From NCBI GenBank assembly GCA_002104905.1, contig MCFE01000397.1, positions 17,806-81,805 on the forward strand: 64,000 nt of DNA, written 5' to 3'. Under the pieces are notes generated by a model. That model searched no databases and was not told the origin of the DNA. It saw nothing but the letters and a program-made list of their open reading frames with translations. Below, in pieces: positions 1 through 10,722 of this stretch (the first letter of the stretch is position 1; every line of letters begins with the position of its first letter). The translations under genes and the position numbers were made by a program. The DNA comes from Basidiobolus meristosporus CBS 931.73. Lineage: Eukaryota > Basidiobolomycota > Basidiobolomycetes > Basidiobolales > Basidiobolaceae.

Positions 1-1451
1 GTACCTCAATGGCCAGTTGTCTTGACCTAAACTAGTCTCTTTATTCTACACTAACATTGAGCCCAACCTTACATGCAACAAGTAACTCTGTTGAAATCCA
101 CCATTCAATTGGTATTTCTGCTGTAACCCTCTTTTTGCAACTCTTTGGTGGGAACCCTGCAGCTTTACATCACCGTTAATTCATGGGTTCCCATATATCC
201 TGGTCTTCAGCCAGCACTGCAAGGTCTAGCACCTCATCTGCCAGTCTTTGAAATAAATTCTTGCAATAATAAAGTGTGTTTCTGGAGCACTGCTCTTGAA
301 AAAGTGCTGCCATCCCTTGGTGTGCCTATTGGTGTTCCAAAACTCCACCGCAGGTATACAATAGTCATTTAACTTCTTAAAATTGATGCTTTGTCTGTCA
401 GTGGGATATCCAATCTGCCTACAATGGCAGATGTGAAGGCAGTGGTAGACAAATTGTATTACTCTGCAAACTCAAATACCTCACTGGAGTGTAGCTGAAC
501 TGGCTGTGCTTTCAACTCTAGAGAAAACAGCATCTGTCTAGTTTGTAACTCTACTGGGTTGACAACATCAATTAGTGAGAACTACAGCATTTTTCTCCCA
601 CCTCCCTTTGTCTGGCTTACATTGGGCTTTTTCTCTTCACCTTTCTCTTGATCATAGCAAAGTCACTCACTGCTACTTTGATGGAGCTCTTGAAAGGTAC
701 TTTATTTTCTCCTTGGTGAATGTTACACTAGTACATCTGTTTTGCAGGCTGGTCCCTTGCTAGTACTCAAAAATGTGTTTTTATCACTGTCAAATTGCTC
801 ACTGCTACTGTGAACTAATGCTTATTGCATTGTACTATATTTTCTTCCTAATGAATGCTGCACTGGTGCATCTGTTTTTGCCTATTGATCCTTTACTGGC
901 ACTCCTCTGGCTATATGATGTGTCTTTGCCACTTGTTAGGAGCTTTTAGCCTTGCTGGTCTTCAACTGTTGCACCCTTATTCTGTGGCCTTTGATGGTTT
1001 CTGCTATTCTTGAGTCACTATCTAAACATACAAATGCTGGCTCATAATCTGTCTGCATGCTTGAGTCCAGGATAATGCTCATGGAGCAGGTAAAGTGCAT
1101 TCCACTTGGCTTTGAGTTCCTGATGATCCCATGGAATGCCAGCCTTAAGGTGATGCCATATTAGACTTCTTTCAGCATCTTGCATATTAGACTACTCAGA
1201 TTATTGCACTCAACAGCATCACGGATTCTCAGTGTCTTTTAATTTATAGGCTAGGATACACTGTAGTCTCACCCACCCATGCTGTGATAGGTATTTCAGG
1301 GGGCTTTATATGTGGGCAATGTTTATGTGCTTCAGCAATTATATGGTGTTCTTCTGCTGTTACATTGGAAATGGCTCAATTCATGGCATTGATCTTGAGC
1401 TACTCAAGTTCCTTCTTTGCAGCAAAGATGTTGCATTCACTACCTGAGATC
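1..1451. mobile_element. CACTA/Tnp2-type transposon, outer copy, left part (accessory-gene side)
   Basis: This stretch aligns by eye, diverged, with the accessory-gene half (about 27265-28855) of the better copy at 26913-38606: the same 3'-flank sequence at 1-120, the same lysine-rich C-terminal coding region in antisense, and the same block around 1300-1450. The minus-strand reading frame is broken by many stops and indels, so no protein is annotated. The element starts before the window. At 1451 it is interrupted by another copy of the same family, and its sequence resumes at 5463. It is an old, inactive copy. Confidence 0.7.
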
Positions 1452-2030
1452 CCTATGAAAAATTATTGAGATGATCCCATTAAAAGGCCAACTCAAAGTT
1501 AAAGTCCCAAGACTAAAAGGTACTGATCCCTTCAGGACACTGCTCAGGTTGTGACCCTTGGGTCCATTACTATAAAAATAGATGGTTGGTTCCTTTGCTT
1601 ACTACAGATCTTGTAGCGCATAAAGGCTTAGATTTTATCAAATGTTGTGGCAAAGTAAGGAATATGTGGACATTGATATTTCACTCTACAGTTGCTTCAT
1701 CAAGTACTGGTGGATGAAAATTTGGAAAATGTCCGGAAGACCTTTTTTGGATGTTTCCCTGCTTGTTGCACTAAATGTCAAAGAAAGCTGTTGTCCAACC
1801 ATTCTTCTGTTGCTGTCAGCGGTGGGGTTTGATTAGGAACCAGACAACTTTGCTTTATTTTTTGGTGGCATATATATGAAAGTGGGTCAAACTAAAGGTG
1901 CAAAGGTGTTACATATACATGTGTATGTGGTGCCACAACTGTATTTATAGTGCTTTCTACGGCAGGTCATCATTGAATCTCACATTCATATAGATGCAAT
2001 GTCTCAAAAACAAGACTGCCTTAAGTTCAC

Positions 2031-4542
2031 ATGAGTATCAACAAAAAAGTGATATTATAGTGTTACATTGTTGATGGTCAAACTGTTTGCCACATGGACA
2101 AGATTACTTTGACTCAATGTTGTAAGACAAGAGAAAAAAGACCATGTGGCTATTGTGGCAAGCCCCTCAGCCATGAAGCACACAGACAGCATAGGAAGTA
2201 TTACAAGGATTACTGCCAGTGTTTTGCTACCCAAGTCATATTTGACCATTGATTGGTCACTACTATACCAACATTGTCTTGTTGGCCATTTGATACTAAT
2301 GTATTGGCACCTGCCCAGCTTTGTCACCTTGCACAAACTGAGTCAAGTGAGTTTTTGACACCTTTGGGCTCACCTCAGCCTTCCAAATATGGCATGCAGA
2401 GTGATAGCTCTGATGAATAAGGTTTACTGATGGATTTTGAGCCTATCTCTTGTAACAACAGTACCATGTATTAGACCTGTCAAATCTCTATATGCAATGC
2501 AACAACACCCATTTAAACAAATGCCAAGGATACTTTATGGAGCCAAGTGAGCCTAGTAATACATCTACCGGTGAATGATGTAGTGTTGTGGCTTGAGAAG
2601 TGGCATGTCTCTGTTGCAATTTAAGAAGTGATTTGGATATAAGGAACTTATCAAGAAATAGTGATAATAGTTAAACTGTTGTTTATTCATAAAGAAGCTC
2701 AGTATTTATACCTTTGTAGAAGTAATACAGCTGCAACACTAAGTAGGGAGGGTTTCTCAATATTCAGGAGCATTCTGTAACAGTTTCAGGGTTAGTACAT
2801 AATGTTTGGTAATAGTGCTAATTTGATCCTGACTATAGGGGAATAATCATAAGATCATATATCTGGAGAAAGTGGCAAAGTTAAGGCAGTAAATGAGTCC
2901 TACAGTGACTAAGACTAGCCTAGAATTGTTAAGTAAATTTTTAGCTGCTGAATGATACCAAATAGTCCAATATTTCAACAGTCTCCACCAATATCAGTAA
3001 TGGGGGCTTTGAGGATTTTTACTACTTCTTGCCAAAATCATACTGGGATGCAACTTACCATGTACATTGTACAAGTGGACAACCATCATGCAGCTGGCAA
3101 CAAATGATCCAGAGACTGTCCTGATTCCAGCATGTGTTACCATTTGCATGGCATTCAAATCCAAAAATGCTACCATTGCAACATGCCCAAGTTGTCAGAT
3201 ATCCACCACCATTAGGGGAAAACATTGTTCACACCCTGGATATATTCTGGTCGTACCCTGTCTGAGGAAGCTGATGCAGTCCAACAAATATTGCAAAGCA
3301 ATACAGTACTGGACTCTCATAAAACAAGTACTCTACCAGCAAATCTTGCTGGCCACTGATTCTCATCAATCTGAATCTGCCACCCATCTTGTAGTATCAA
3401 ACCAATAATCTGATGGTAGTCTCACTGGTATATGGGCCTAAATTGCTGTCCAACCTGCATAGCTACCTGTATCCATTGCTGGATTAACTTTGTATGCCTT
3501 TCAGCATGATAACAGTATATGGCTGTCATGTAAAAGTGCATATTATTATGTGCATTAGAGATACCCCTGCCATCAGCAAGATAACAGGTTTTTCCGGGCA
3601 CAATAGATAGTATTGCTGTCAAATATGTGAGATCCAGGGGATTTACTTCATAACTGACACACACTATTATTACCCAAATGCCAGTACTAAGAGCATCATA
3701 TTTCCACAGAGAGAACATACAGAAGTCAGCATGCAATTGCAGCAAAGTTGGCTAGCTATAAGCTGGAATATGGATTCAATTGGAAACCAGCAATACTTAA
3801 GATAGAGGGTATCTGTTAGTGCAAAAGCTTTCCGCTGGGAGCAAAGCACTTGCTTTTCAACACTATCCCTATAATGATCACCAAGTTGCACATGGGGCAT
3901 TTCAAGCTAAATGAGCCCTTGAAGATATTACAGAGTATTTGCTACACTAAGCACTTCTCACAAGCTCCAATTTATATTAATACACATATGCAACAATACA
4001 AATGCAAAGACTGAATGAACTAGATATGTATTTATTCAAGTGGTATTCTGAAGTCATTCCTATCAAGAGTGCAGTGAAAGCATTGGGAGTCATACGCGGA
4101 CATTGTAGGAATATTTATTCTGAAGCAGATCACCAATGCCAACTTGATATATCTACAGCTGTTGTGTGAGGAGTGTGTGATGGAGTTTAAGTAGCTATAC
4201 TGGAAATATAAAGCTGAACGTGTAGATCTCTGCCGCTATTGTATCCATTTTCTATTCCATCTTGCATAGTGTGTGGAGAATATTGGGTTTTGATTCACCT
4301 TTTGAGAGTTTCTTATGGAGCAGTTGTGTGGGGAGATAGCCAGAGAAGTCAAGTTGCAGGTAGTACTATATCCCAATAACATCAACAATATTACCTTCAA
4401 GTCTGTCACAGATGTGATGAGTTGGCATATGGAGGACAGCCAGGAAGAGTTGGAAAGTACTGAGGATAAATGTGCACATGGAGACACCTATGCCTATGAC
4501 ATCAAGGAGCTAAGCAGCCCAAATGTGTGGGTAATCAGTTAA
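2031..4542 (+). pseudogene. Tnp2-like transposase (Transposase_21 family), degenerate
   Basis: The product would be the DDE-type transposase that moves CACTA-like DNA transposons by cut and paste. Similarity to the copy at 29470-37672 runs from an ATG at 2031 through the zinc-ribbon-like region (YCGK...), the segment around 3185 with CPSCQ and the following proline-rich stretch, and the C-terminal part at 4140-4542. Many frameshifts and stops separate the readable pieces (for example 2055-2360, 3067-3408, 4315-4542), and a 369-bp solo LTR interrupts it at 2612. It cannot encode an active enzyme. The family assignment rests on the better copy, where the diagnostic segments are clearer. Confidence 0.65.
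2612..2980 (-). repeat. Solo LTR of the 15658-20343 copia family
   Basis: The 369-bp sequence begins TGTTGCAATTTAAG and ends ATATTTCAACA, with TGTTG/CAACA end repeats. It differs from the LTR at 15658-16026 at two positions that I see. It is flanked by the 5-bp direct repeat GTCTC (2607-2611 and 2981-2985), and the interrupted transposase sequence continues on both sides. This is the footprint of a whole-element insertion followed by LTR-LTR recombination. Strand is given for the family's coding direction. Confidence 0.93.
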
Positions 4543-5462
4543 GTAATGCAATGTTGGGTTGGGTACAACAAGCAACTCATTTTCATCAGGAAAATTCTAT
4601 TAAGGTGTGCTGGATTTCTCATGGTCACAAGCCAACTTCTACACCACTCAATATGGAATTCACACAAACAAACACCTACAAGGGGGACTAGAATCCAGCA
4701 GGGAGAAGGAATATATTGGCTATATACCAAGAAGTTCTTTGCGGATATTCAGGAGGAATTAATGGCAGAAGTGGTGACAACCAAGCATATGTTTGCAGGA
4801 TGTGTATGTAACCTGTAGTACATGGTATATGGTAAGTTTGCAAGTATCACACTAAAAAGCCGTAAAGTTGAGGTGATAGAAGTATGTCAATTGTGGCAGG
4901 TATGCGTGTTTGTGGAGGTTAGTAAGCAGGAGGCCATGTTTTTTTGATTTGAACTATATGTGAATTACCCAAAGTAGTAGTGGGTAAGCAAATAAAGAGG
5001 GATGATTCTACAGTGGAATATATGAAGTGCACAAGGGGGGTAGAAAAAGGAAATAACATTTTGTAAATTAGTACAATAGCATTATACAAGACCAGCAATG
5101 GGCTGTCATACTACCAATATAATGCCATCAGAGTCTTGCTGTGAGGCTGCCAAAGTACCGCCAAGTTTCTTGCCATATAAGACAATGGATGTCCTGGCCA
5201 TTTGGATCCACTTAAAATAGTTATAGAGCGCTAAAAGACCGCAACAATACCATGCAGATATCATCACAGCATTGCTTTAGTCTTGTCAAGTTTTATCACT
5301 TCATTTGGTTGTAAAATTAGCAAAACACTGTCACAATCCTGCCATAAGATTGTTAGAAGGGTCATTGTTTCCAAGCTGCTGGTACTATGATGGTCTCTAA
5401 ATGGATCCTGATGGCTGATCTGGATCAAATCTACCCACGGGACCAAATTATTTCTCATAGGG

Positions 5463-5722
5463 CAATATTGAATGCTTTACATGTGTTATCTGTTCATTCT
5501 GCTTCTGAACTACTTCCTGAGGAAGAAGGCTCACTGCAAGATTGTAAGCCTATTTTCCCTAACAAAAGTACTATGCCTGAGCCCAGCAAAATCCCAACAT
5601 GGAATGAGACTACATCAATAAAAATATGTCAAGGATACTTAATGGAGCAAAGTCCAACCAGTATACAATCTGGTGGTGAATGATGTGATGTTGTTATTAA
5701 AGAAATGGCATGTTTCCACAAA
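5463..5722 (+). mobile_element. Outer CACTA/Tnp2 copy, resumed fragment
   Basis: Sequence resumes where 1451 left off (homologous to about 28857 onward, including the CTACTTCCTGA stretch). It then jumps to the Tnp2 gene segment equivalent to about 29866-30055, with readable residues around 5530-5683, showing an internal deletion of the intervening intergenic region. It ends where a gypsy LTR fragment begins. It has no coding capacity. Confidence 0.6.
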
Positions 5723-8092
5723 TTTTGGCAATCATTGATTACATCATCATCACCCAACTTGATTACACTTCATACATCTATTTCTGTATGATAAGGATCT
5801 GCTGATTCATCTACTGACTAGTACTACTGATATGATAGATAACAATGACATACTGATAGGCTAAACCTTAAACTGATTGATTTGTTTGAAAACTGATATA
5901 ACTTGAACATTCAGCCAATAAATCATAATGTTATTCCCTAATAAAGTTGAGAGGGTATTCCAGAATCTCTTTTCTGGCAATACTAATATCTTGATGGATC
6001 AGTATTGTAAGCAAGTCTTGCAAGCCTGAGTCTGTCTCTATGAACTAAGTCTTCCCAGATATTACCTTGTTTGTCCACTGTTGGTAAGTTGTAAATGGAC
6101 ATTCTCTGATGGTCTTGAAAGGTCCTGTTCATTGTGGCTCAAACTTCTTCCATGTTGTTGTCTCTCAGTAATACAAAGTTCCCAACTGTCAATGTCTCTG
6201 GTGATATAGTCTTATCTGATCCTTGCTTCATCTTTTCTGTGCTGGCCTATGCTTTTGGTGTCTTTGTTCCAGCTGTTGGTGTCTACTTGGCTGACTGAGT
6301 TCATCCTCTAAGGTGACTGTAAGCTTTGGTTTTGCTGAACTCCTAGAATCCTTGGTGCATATTCATACACTAAGTAAAGTGGCAATTGTTGGGTGGTGTT
6401 GTGCACTCTTACTCTGCAGGCAAAGAGTGCTTGGTCTATATACTCATCCAATCTACTAACAGCTCCATTTGCGTACTTAGTCAGTATTCTTACAAATAAT
6501 TCATTAAACTGCTCAGTGACTCCATAAGTTCTAGGGTGAAACGCTGAGGTTGCAGGTGTTTGATTTGCTGCATTTCTAGGTAAGCTTTCAATATCTTTGC
6601 CATAAAATTTGCTCCTCTAGTGGATGAAATCTCTACAGGGCATCCAAACTTCATAAGGATTTGTTGGTAGATGAAACTTGTAACTACTTGCTCACTGGCT
6701 ACAGGTACTGCTTTAGCCACTGGCCATTTAGTGGCATGATCAATTGCTACTAGGATCCACCACTTGCATTTCCTGGTGGTTGGTAGTCTTCCAATAAAGT
6801 CAGTTCCTCATCTCTCAGATGGTCTCCCAGGCTCTGAGGGAAAGAGTGCAGCAATTCTCTGTGGTTGGCCTTAGTTGATTTGGCAATATGGGCATGTTTT
6901 CACTAGCCTCTCAATATCTTGTTTCATTCCGGGCCACCATGCTCTGACTTTCACAAGGCTATAGGTTCTTTCAACTCCAAAATGTTCACATCCATTGTGT
7001 AGCTTATGTATTAAATTCAGGCAAGCAACATAAGGGCAATAAGCAATAGGGCTTCCATCAACAACTTGGTAGGGTGTTTCATCCTGTACCATAAGCTTGC
7101 TGGTTTCATCCCAGATTATCTTCTTAATCTCTTCATCCACCACATTAGGAATGGCTTGATCCTCCAAGTACTCTGGTAATAAGTTAGGCTAATCTAATTC
7201 ATGCACCAAGTTGAGTTATGCAACTTGTTCTAGTCTTGATAACATATCAGCAACTGTGTTGTTTTTCCCAGGGCAGCAGACTGTCTTTAAGTCAAATTGC
7301 TGAGTGTATTCACACCATCTTGCCATTCCTCTAGAGCTTGACAGCTGACTAGTTCATTCTTGAGCATTTGAAAGGCAGTGTCATAAGCTATGTTGCAATT
7401 CATGGTGTTGTCTTTCATGAGAATATCAGTTAAAAGGGTTTCAATACTTGCAAAGGACTAGACAAATCTCCAATAATAGGAGACTATTTCAAGAAATGAT
7501 GCAAGTTCTGATATGCTATGGGGCTCCTTTAGATTCTTGATGACTTCAACCTTGTTGGGGTCTAAGGTTACTGCTGTGCTAGTCACCATGTGTCCCAGGT
7601 ATTCAGCATGTTCCTTGAAGAGTTCACACTTTACTAGCTTGCCATACAGCTGGTTCTCTCTTAACTTCTTCAAGACCTTTTCAATATGCACCAAGCGTTC
7701 CTCTTCTGTCTTGCTGTAGATCAATATGTTATCTAAGTAGATTACCACAAACCTGTCTAAGTGTTCCTGGAAGACTGCTGGCACCAAGAGCATAAATGTT
7801 GCAGGGGCATGGGTAAGGCCAAAACTCATGGCTTGGTACTCAAAGTGTCCATTTCTGGTCTTGAATGCTGTCTCGGGGATGTGTTCTGGCTCCACCCTAA
7901 TCTGGTGGTACCCTGACATGAGGTCAATCTTGCTGAATAGGATGACTCCATTGAGTTGGTCTGCTATTTCACCAGCTGACTAACACTAATGAGCTGATAG
8001 GCAACACTGATATACTGATAGGCAAAACATAAAACTAGTTGATTTGATTAAAGCTGATCTCACTTGAACATTCAAGTTGTAGATGATAACAG
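5723..8092 (-). mobile_element. Ty3/gypsy element, truncated, with partial LTRs
   Basis: The left end (5723-5934) matches the inner two thirds of the LTR at 10354-10722. The right end (from about 7975 to 8092) matches the last part of the same LTR. Between them lie antisense integrase, RNase H remnants and reverse transcriptase of the same family as the element at 10354-15298. Gag, protease and the N-terminal half of the reverse transcriptase are missing: the pol sequence stops mid-RT near 7976 and LTR sequence follows directly. It sits in the outer CACTA transposase sequence, which reappears at 8093. Confidence 0.75.
6490..7976 (-). pseudogene. Gypsy pol remnant (RT, RNase H, integrase fragments)
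   Basis: The reverse transcriptase piece 7458-7919 carries MSGYHQIRVEPE, the conserved FGLTHAPATFM stretch and the catalytic YLDN box; the usual YLDD has its second Asp changed to Asn. Downstream, integrase pieces show the zinc-binding region (6871-7167, with CPYCQIN) and part of the DDE core (6490-6720, FGCPVEISSTRGANF, where the family's usual SDRG has become STRG). Multiple frameshifts and stops separate the pieces. It is non-functional. Confidence 0.75.
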
Positions 8093-8633
8093 TCTCACCA
8101 GCATCCTGGCCTAAATCACTACCCATCCTGGATAGCTAGACCCTATGAAAATTATTGTGACAATCCTGTCAAAAAGCTGATGCAAATTCCAAGGCCGGCA
8201 ACTAAGAGGTATTGACCCCATCAGGATACTATGACAAAATTATCAAATAATTTGCGCTCCAGAATCCACAAAAAATTGATCAATTTTCCATCACAACAAT
8301 ACAATAGTGGCTTTTTACTGATTCTCTGCCAACTGTCTCTCATTCTGATCCTGGACACTCTACCACCTCCTAAGTTTGCGTGCATTGAGTGGCTATTGCC
8401 TCTTTTTCACACTCCTTACTTCTTGACTCAACCTTTCTCTTACTTATCATTTGTTCAAATGGATTTATTTCCATTGAAACTTCAGTTGAACCTCAATTGC
8501 CAGTTTTATAGACCTAAACAAGTCCCTATACTGTACATCAACAGTAAGCTTAACCACACACTCTGTTTCAATATAAGATGTGATCTTGAATTAACAAACA
8601 TATCAAAAAATGTTGATAGTAGTTGTGTTGTGG
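8093..8633. mobile_element. CACTA/Tnp2 fragments: transposase scrap and an isolated left end
   Basis: Positions 8093-8136 resemble the transposase segment at 30605-30650. From about 8137 a new terminal repeat begins (CCCTATGAAAATTATT), and the following 450 bp match the left terminal region of the copy at 26913-27345 (the non-coding region before the accessory gene), with no coding sequence after it. This is an end fragment cut off by a copia LTR remnant at 8634. No gene is present. Confidence 0.6.
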
Positions 8634-10353
8634 TTTAGATATAAAGAAGCTCAGGATTTATACCTTTGTAGAAGTAATACAACTGCAACACTAAGTAAAG
8701 AGGGCTTCTCAACATTGAGAAGCTTTCTGGAACAGTTTCAGGGTTGGTAAAAAATGTCTGGTAAAAGTGCTAATATGATTTAGACTTTAGAGACAAAGGA
8801 TCATAGATCTGAGGAAACTGGCCAGGTTAGGGTTGGTTATTAGTCCTACAGTGATTAAGACTAGTCTAGTATAGTTGAGTAAACTTTTAGCTGCTGAATG
8901 ATACCAAATTGTTTGATATTTTAACATTCTGTACAAGTAACTGCATTTGAATTCACCACCTGGAATAATCATAGGTTCATATATCTGAAAGAAAGTGCCA
9001 AAGTTAGGGATACAAATGAGTCTATAGTAACTGAGACTTGGCCACAATTGTTAAGTAATTTTTTAGCTGCCAAGTGATACCAACTAGTCCAATGCCCCAA
9101 CACTTCTCCTCCACCAATAGTTTCTTAATCCTTATTTCTCTCTGAGATTCTGAAACTGTAGCATAGCTAGTGATCCATTCAATATATCTACCATCAATCT
9201 GTTAGTTGGGCAATAAACCAACTCTACCAAGTTATTTTCTACAGCTTCTCCAACAAAGTGGTGTTGCATGTATAGTTCTGGCATGGTGTCTGGGACTTCT
9301 AACTAATGAAGTACAACTTAGATTACTCTTGTAAATACTTGTTGGTTCATCTGATTTAGAACTTAAGTTATTGAATGCTTTTTGTAATCATTTAGCCTCC
9401 TTAGTTGCTTGATAAGCAGGCATACACTCTGCCTCAGCTGTGGAGAGTGCTATTGTTGATTTTATCTTACAATTCCAATTGATAGCCACACCAGCAAACA
9501 GTAACACATACCCAGTGGCAGAGCATCTGTCAATCAGATCCCTACCCAGTCTGATCACTATCACCATCAAGTCCTTGCCTGTTAGCAGCTCTAGAGCATT
9601 CAAGCATCAAACTTGTGGTACCATGTATATATCTGAAAACCTACTTAACTGCTGTAATTTAATCTGATCCATAATTTTGCATTACCTGACTATTTGTTCC
9701 TACTGCCACAGCAATGTCTGGAAGTGTAAATACTGTTACATACATCAGACTACTAATCATAGATTGGTTGGGGAAGTTTTTGTTCAAATATAAGCATTTT
9801 TGACCCAAGACTGACTGATATTTGCTCAATTTTAGGTTATCTGTCACAGGGATTGCTGCAGGCTTGAAATTTAACATTTTGAAGCATCTAAGATTGTCTC
9901 TTATATATGTAGACTGATTCAACACAATTTTCTGCGTAGGGATGTAAGATTTGACCATAATCAGAAGAAATAGCTCAGTTTTCCAGGATCTTGTATCTCA
10001 AGCTTACTGAAGAAATCTGATTTTGTCTGTTTAAGTGCCTGCTGGTCACTTGTTGCTACTATTAAGTTGTTAATATAGGGTAGGTGGTGATCACACCCTT
10101 TTTGAGCTGCTTCACATATAAACTATGATCTGCAATGCTATAAATGAACATAATCTCCTCTAAATATATGTCAATCTTGTACCATGCTCTAGGTGCCTGT
10201 TTAAGTCTATACAGCAATATTCCAAGTTTGCACACCTTATAGGGGCCTTATGGGTTGGTAAAACTCTGTGGTTGCTCCATATATTTAGTTAGTTGTAGTT
10301 CCCATTTAGAAAGGCTGTTTTATGTCCCTTCAATCCAGACCTAGACTGTATAC
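8634..10353 (-). mobile_element. Ty1/copia 3' remnant (two LTR pieces plus RT/RNase H tail)
   Basis: Positions 8634-8930 and about 8960-9101 are two diverged, incomplete stretches of the 369-bp copia LTR. They are followed by antisense sequence matching the C-terminal third of the polyprotein at 16021-19938: an RNase H region with SATGYVLLFAG (9388-9603) and the RT tail (9659-9958), then weaker homology to about 10350. Stops and frameshifts are frequent. It is cut off at 10353 by a gypsy LTR. Confidence 0.72.
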
Positions 10354-10722
10354 TGTTATAAGTCTAGATATAAGAGTTGTGGAGGAATAGGGAGTTTAGT
10401 TAGTATTGTACTCACTAAAACTTGAATTGATCTTTATTGAGGTTCCAGCAGCTCCTTTTATACATTTTGCCAGATTAGTTGCTGACTGATTGTATTTCAT
10501 AATGTAGGCTGTGGCTGATGACTCATTTGATTGCATTGTCATCACCAAATAAAATCCTACTTAATATATCTATTTCTGACTAATAAGGATCTGCTGATTC
10601 ATTTGCTGACTAATACTACTAATTTGATAGATAATACTGATATTCTGATGAGCTAAACATATAGCTGATTGATTTGACTGAAAACTGATCTAACTTAAAC
10701 ATTCAAGCGGCAGATCATAAAA
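10354..10722 (-). repeat. 3' LTR of the gypsy element at 10354-15298
   Basis: About 369 bp, sharing long stretches with 14921-15298, for example TTTATTGAGGTTCCAGCAGC and the terminal block containing GCGGCAGATCATAA. Diverged by substitutions and small indels. Confidence 0.85.

Larger units (their letters stand above)
1452..5462 (+). mobile_element. CACTA/Tnp2-type transposon, inner copy with both terminal inverted repeats
   Basis: The left end reads CCCTATGAAAAATTATT and the right end, read inward on the minus strand, CCCTATGAGAAATAATTTGG, so about 17 bp of inverted repeat is seen. Between them is a degenerate plus-strand Tnp2 transposase, but most of the divergent accessory gene found in the copy at 26913-38606 is missing: sequence passes from the left end to the accessory gene's 5' region near 1725. 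It is therefore an internally deleted copy. It lies inside another copy of the same family, whose homologous sequence continues on both sides. A solo copia LTR (2612-2980) is inserted in it. I could not recognise a clean target-site duplication. Confidence 0.72.
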
